Positions 5,774 to 6,283 of a stretch of 6,283 nucleotides of DNA are shown here, in pieces. The DNA comes from Actinomycetes bacterium (GTDB lineage Bacteria > Actinomycetota > Actinomycetes > Actinomycetales > Microbacteriaceae): NCBI GenBank assembly GCA_023432305.1, contig JAEYUT010000192.1:1-6283 (forward strand). The letters run 5' to 3'. Position numbers and translations under genes: made by a program. How positions within the stretch are numbered: the first letter of the stretch is position 1; each line of letters begins with the position of its first letter. The notes beneath the pieces were generated by a model. It had not been told where the DNA came from, ran no database searches, and was given only the letters and a program-made list of their open reading frames with translations.

Positions 5774-5778
5774 TCGGG

Positions 5779-5818
5779 GCCGAGTGGTTCGGCGTCCGAC
5801 AGTGCCGTCCGGAAGGAA
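5779..5818 (+). promoter_or_regulatory. Cupin leader: small hairpin and strong Shine-Dalgarno
   Basis: If transcription starts near 5767 the leader is about 55 nt. It holds a 5-bp stem GCCGA/TCGGC (5779-5783 and 5789-5793, loop GTGGT) and then GGAAGGAA (5811-5818), three bases before the ATG at 5822. The ribosome site fixes the cupin start. The hairpin is short and may have no role. Confidence 0.45.
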
Positions 5819-5821
5819 CCC

Positions 5822-6160
5822 ATGTTCTCCCCTGAACTCATCTGGGCCGAGCCCCAGCCCCTCGCCGCCGAGCGCATCATCGCGGGAAGCCCCGCCGGCC
5901 GCATGGCTCTCGGGGTCGACCACCCCGCATGCACCTTCGGTCAGTGGGAGGGCACCCCCGGCCACTTCACCGCCATCCCGTCGCCGCGCGACGAGGTCGT
6001 CACCATCCTCAGCGGTCGAGGCCTCCTGCGCGGACGCGACGGCGTCGAATTCGCGCTCGAGCCGGGCAAGACGTTCGTCATCCCCGCCGGCTTCGACGGC
6101 GAGTGGGAGATCCACGAAACCATCCGCAAGGCGTTCGTCTTCATCACGCCCGCGTCCTGA
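5822..6160 (+). CDS. Cupin domain-containing protein (DUF861 / Cupin_3 type)
   Basis: A 112-aa single-domain cupin, the usual size for small DUF861-type (Cupin_3) proteins. Visible family features are FGQWEGTPGHF (39-49), RDEVVTILSGRG (56-67) forming the first barrel motif, DGVEFALEPGKTFVIPAGFDGEWEI (73-97), and the closing IRKAFVFI (101-108). It lacks the H-x-H of metal-dependent cupin dioxygenases in motif 1, so metal catalysis is doubtful. Such cupins occur in catabolic operons for amines, amino acids or aldehydes as I recall, where their exact role is unclear. It has a strong Shine-Dalgarno, a likely regulated promoter, and another gene starting 33 bp after its stop, so it is probably the first gene of an operon continuing beyond the window. 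The substrate cannot be inferred. Confidence 0.88.
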   Translation: MFSPELIWAEPQPLAAERIIAGSPAGRMALGVDHPACTFGQWEGTPGHFTAIPSPRDEVVTILSGRGLLRGRDGVEFALEPGKTFVIPAGFDGEWEIHETIRKAFVFITPAS

Positions 6161-6193
6161 CCTCACCCGACCCGACAACGCAACGGAGCAACC

Positions 6194-6283
6194 ATGTCCC
6201 TTCCCCCGCTTCAGCTCGACGGCGAGTTCGTTCTTCCCACGGACGAGGCGTACGAGACCTACCGCGCGATCGAGAACATGCGC
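6194..6283 (+). CDS. Start of an unidentified protein, 3' partial
   Basis: An ATG at 6194 follows GGAG (6185-6188) by five bases, and the frame is open for 30 codons to the window edge. The visible N-terminus, MSLPPLQLDGEFVLPT followed by DEAYETYRAIENMR, is soluble, with no signal peptide. It lies 33 bp behind the cupin on the same strand, so co-transcription is likely. The pattern GEFVLPTDEAYETYR vaguely recalls the N-terminus of FAD-linked (BBE-like) oxidases, G-x-V-x-x-P-x-D-x-x-Y-x-x-x-R, but 30 residues are too few to decide, and I give no function. Confidence 0.72.
   Translation, partial: MSLPPLQLDGEFVLPTDEAYETYRAIENMR

Noticed and set aside
5750..6178. Minus-strand open frame antisense to the cupin
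   Set aside because: Gly/Asp/Arg-rich shadow, no ribosome site, and the plus strand holds a clear cupin domain.

Overview
The window looks like chromosomal DNA from a high-GC actinobacterium, most likely Microbacteriaceae and probably Microbacterium or a close relative. This rests on the strong G/C bias at third codon positions, GTG starts, several candidate promoters of the form TAnnnT about 6 nt ahead of a start codon (the usual layout of leaderless actinobacterial genes), and protein sequences that resemble families common in that group. I see no mobile element, CRISPR array, tRNA, rRNA or phage gene. The genus is inferred from recall, not from a search.

Layout from left to right. (1) 1-447 (+) is the C-terminal part of an AlkA-type DNA glycosylase, cut by the left edge. 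(2) 520-1077 (+) is a hot-dog-fold thioesterase-like protein, probably made from its own leaderless promoter. It converges with the next gene, and only one base separates the two stop codons. (3) 1079-4671 (-) is a three-gene block. Read in its own direction it holds a DUF6421 family protein, a short SDR-type dehydrogenase 4 bp further on with a Shine-Dalgarno inside the DUF6421 gene, and a PYROXD2-like FAD oxidoreductase after a 52-bp gap that appears to hold its own leaderless promoter. (4) 4672-4790 is a 119-bp divergent promoter region with a perfect 8-bp-arm palindrome between the two -10 boxes. (5) 4791-5714 (+) is an AEC (auxin efflux carrier family) transporter with a leaderless GTG start. 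(6) 5822-6160 (+) is a small DUF861-type cupin with a strong Shine-Dalgarno. An AT-rich promoter precedes it, carrying a site that resembles a HutC/GntR operator. A further gene starts at 6194 and runs off the right edge, so the cupin is probably the first gene of an inducible catabolic operon.

Most of this is ordinary chromosomal content. The parts most worth following are the DUF6421-SDR-FAD oxidoreductase block, whose pathway is unknown to me and whose DUF6421 member carries an HDxxH plus EExRxD arrangement suggestive of a metal site, and the two candidate operators at 4729-4745 and 5759-5772.
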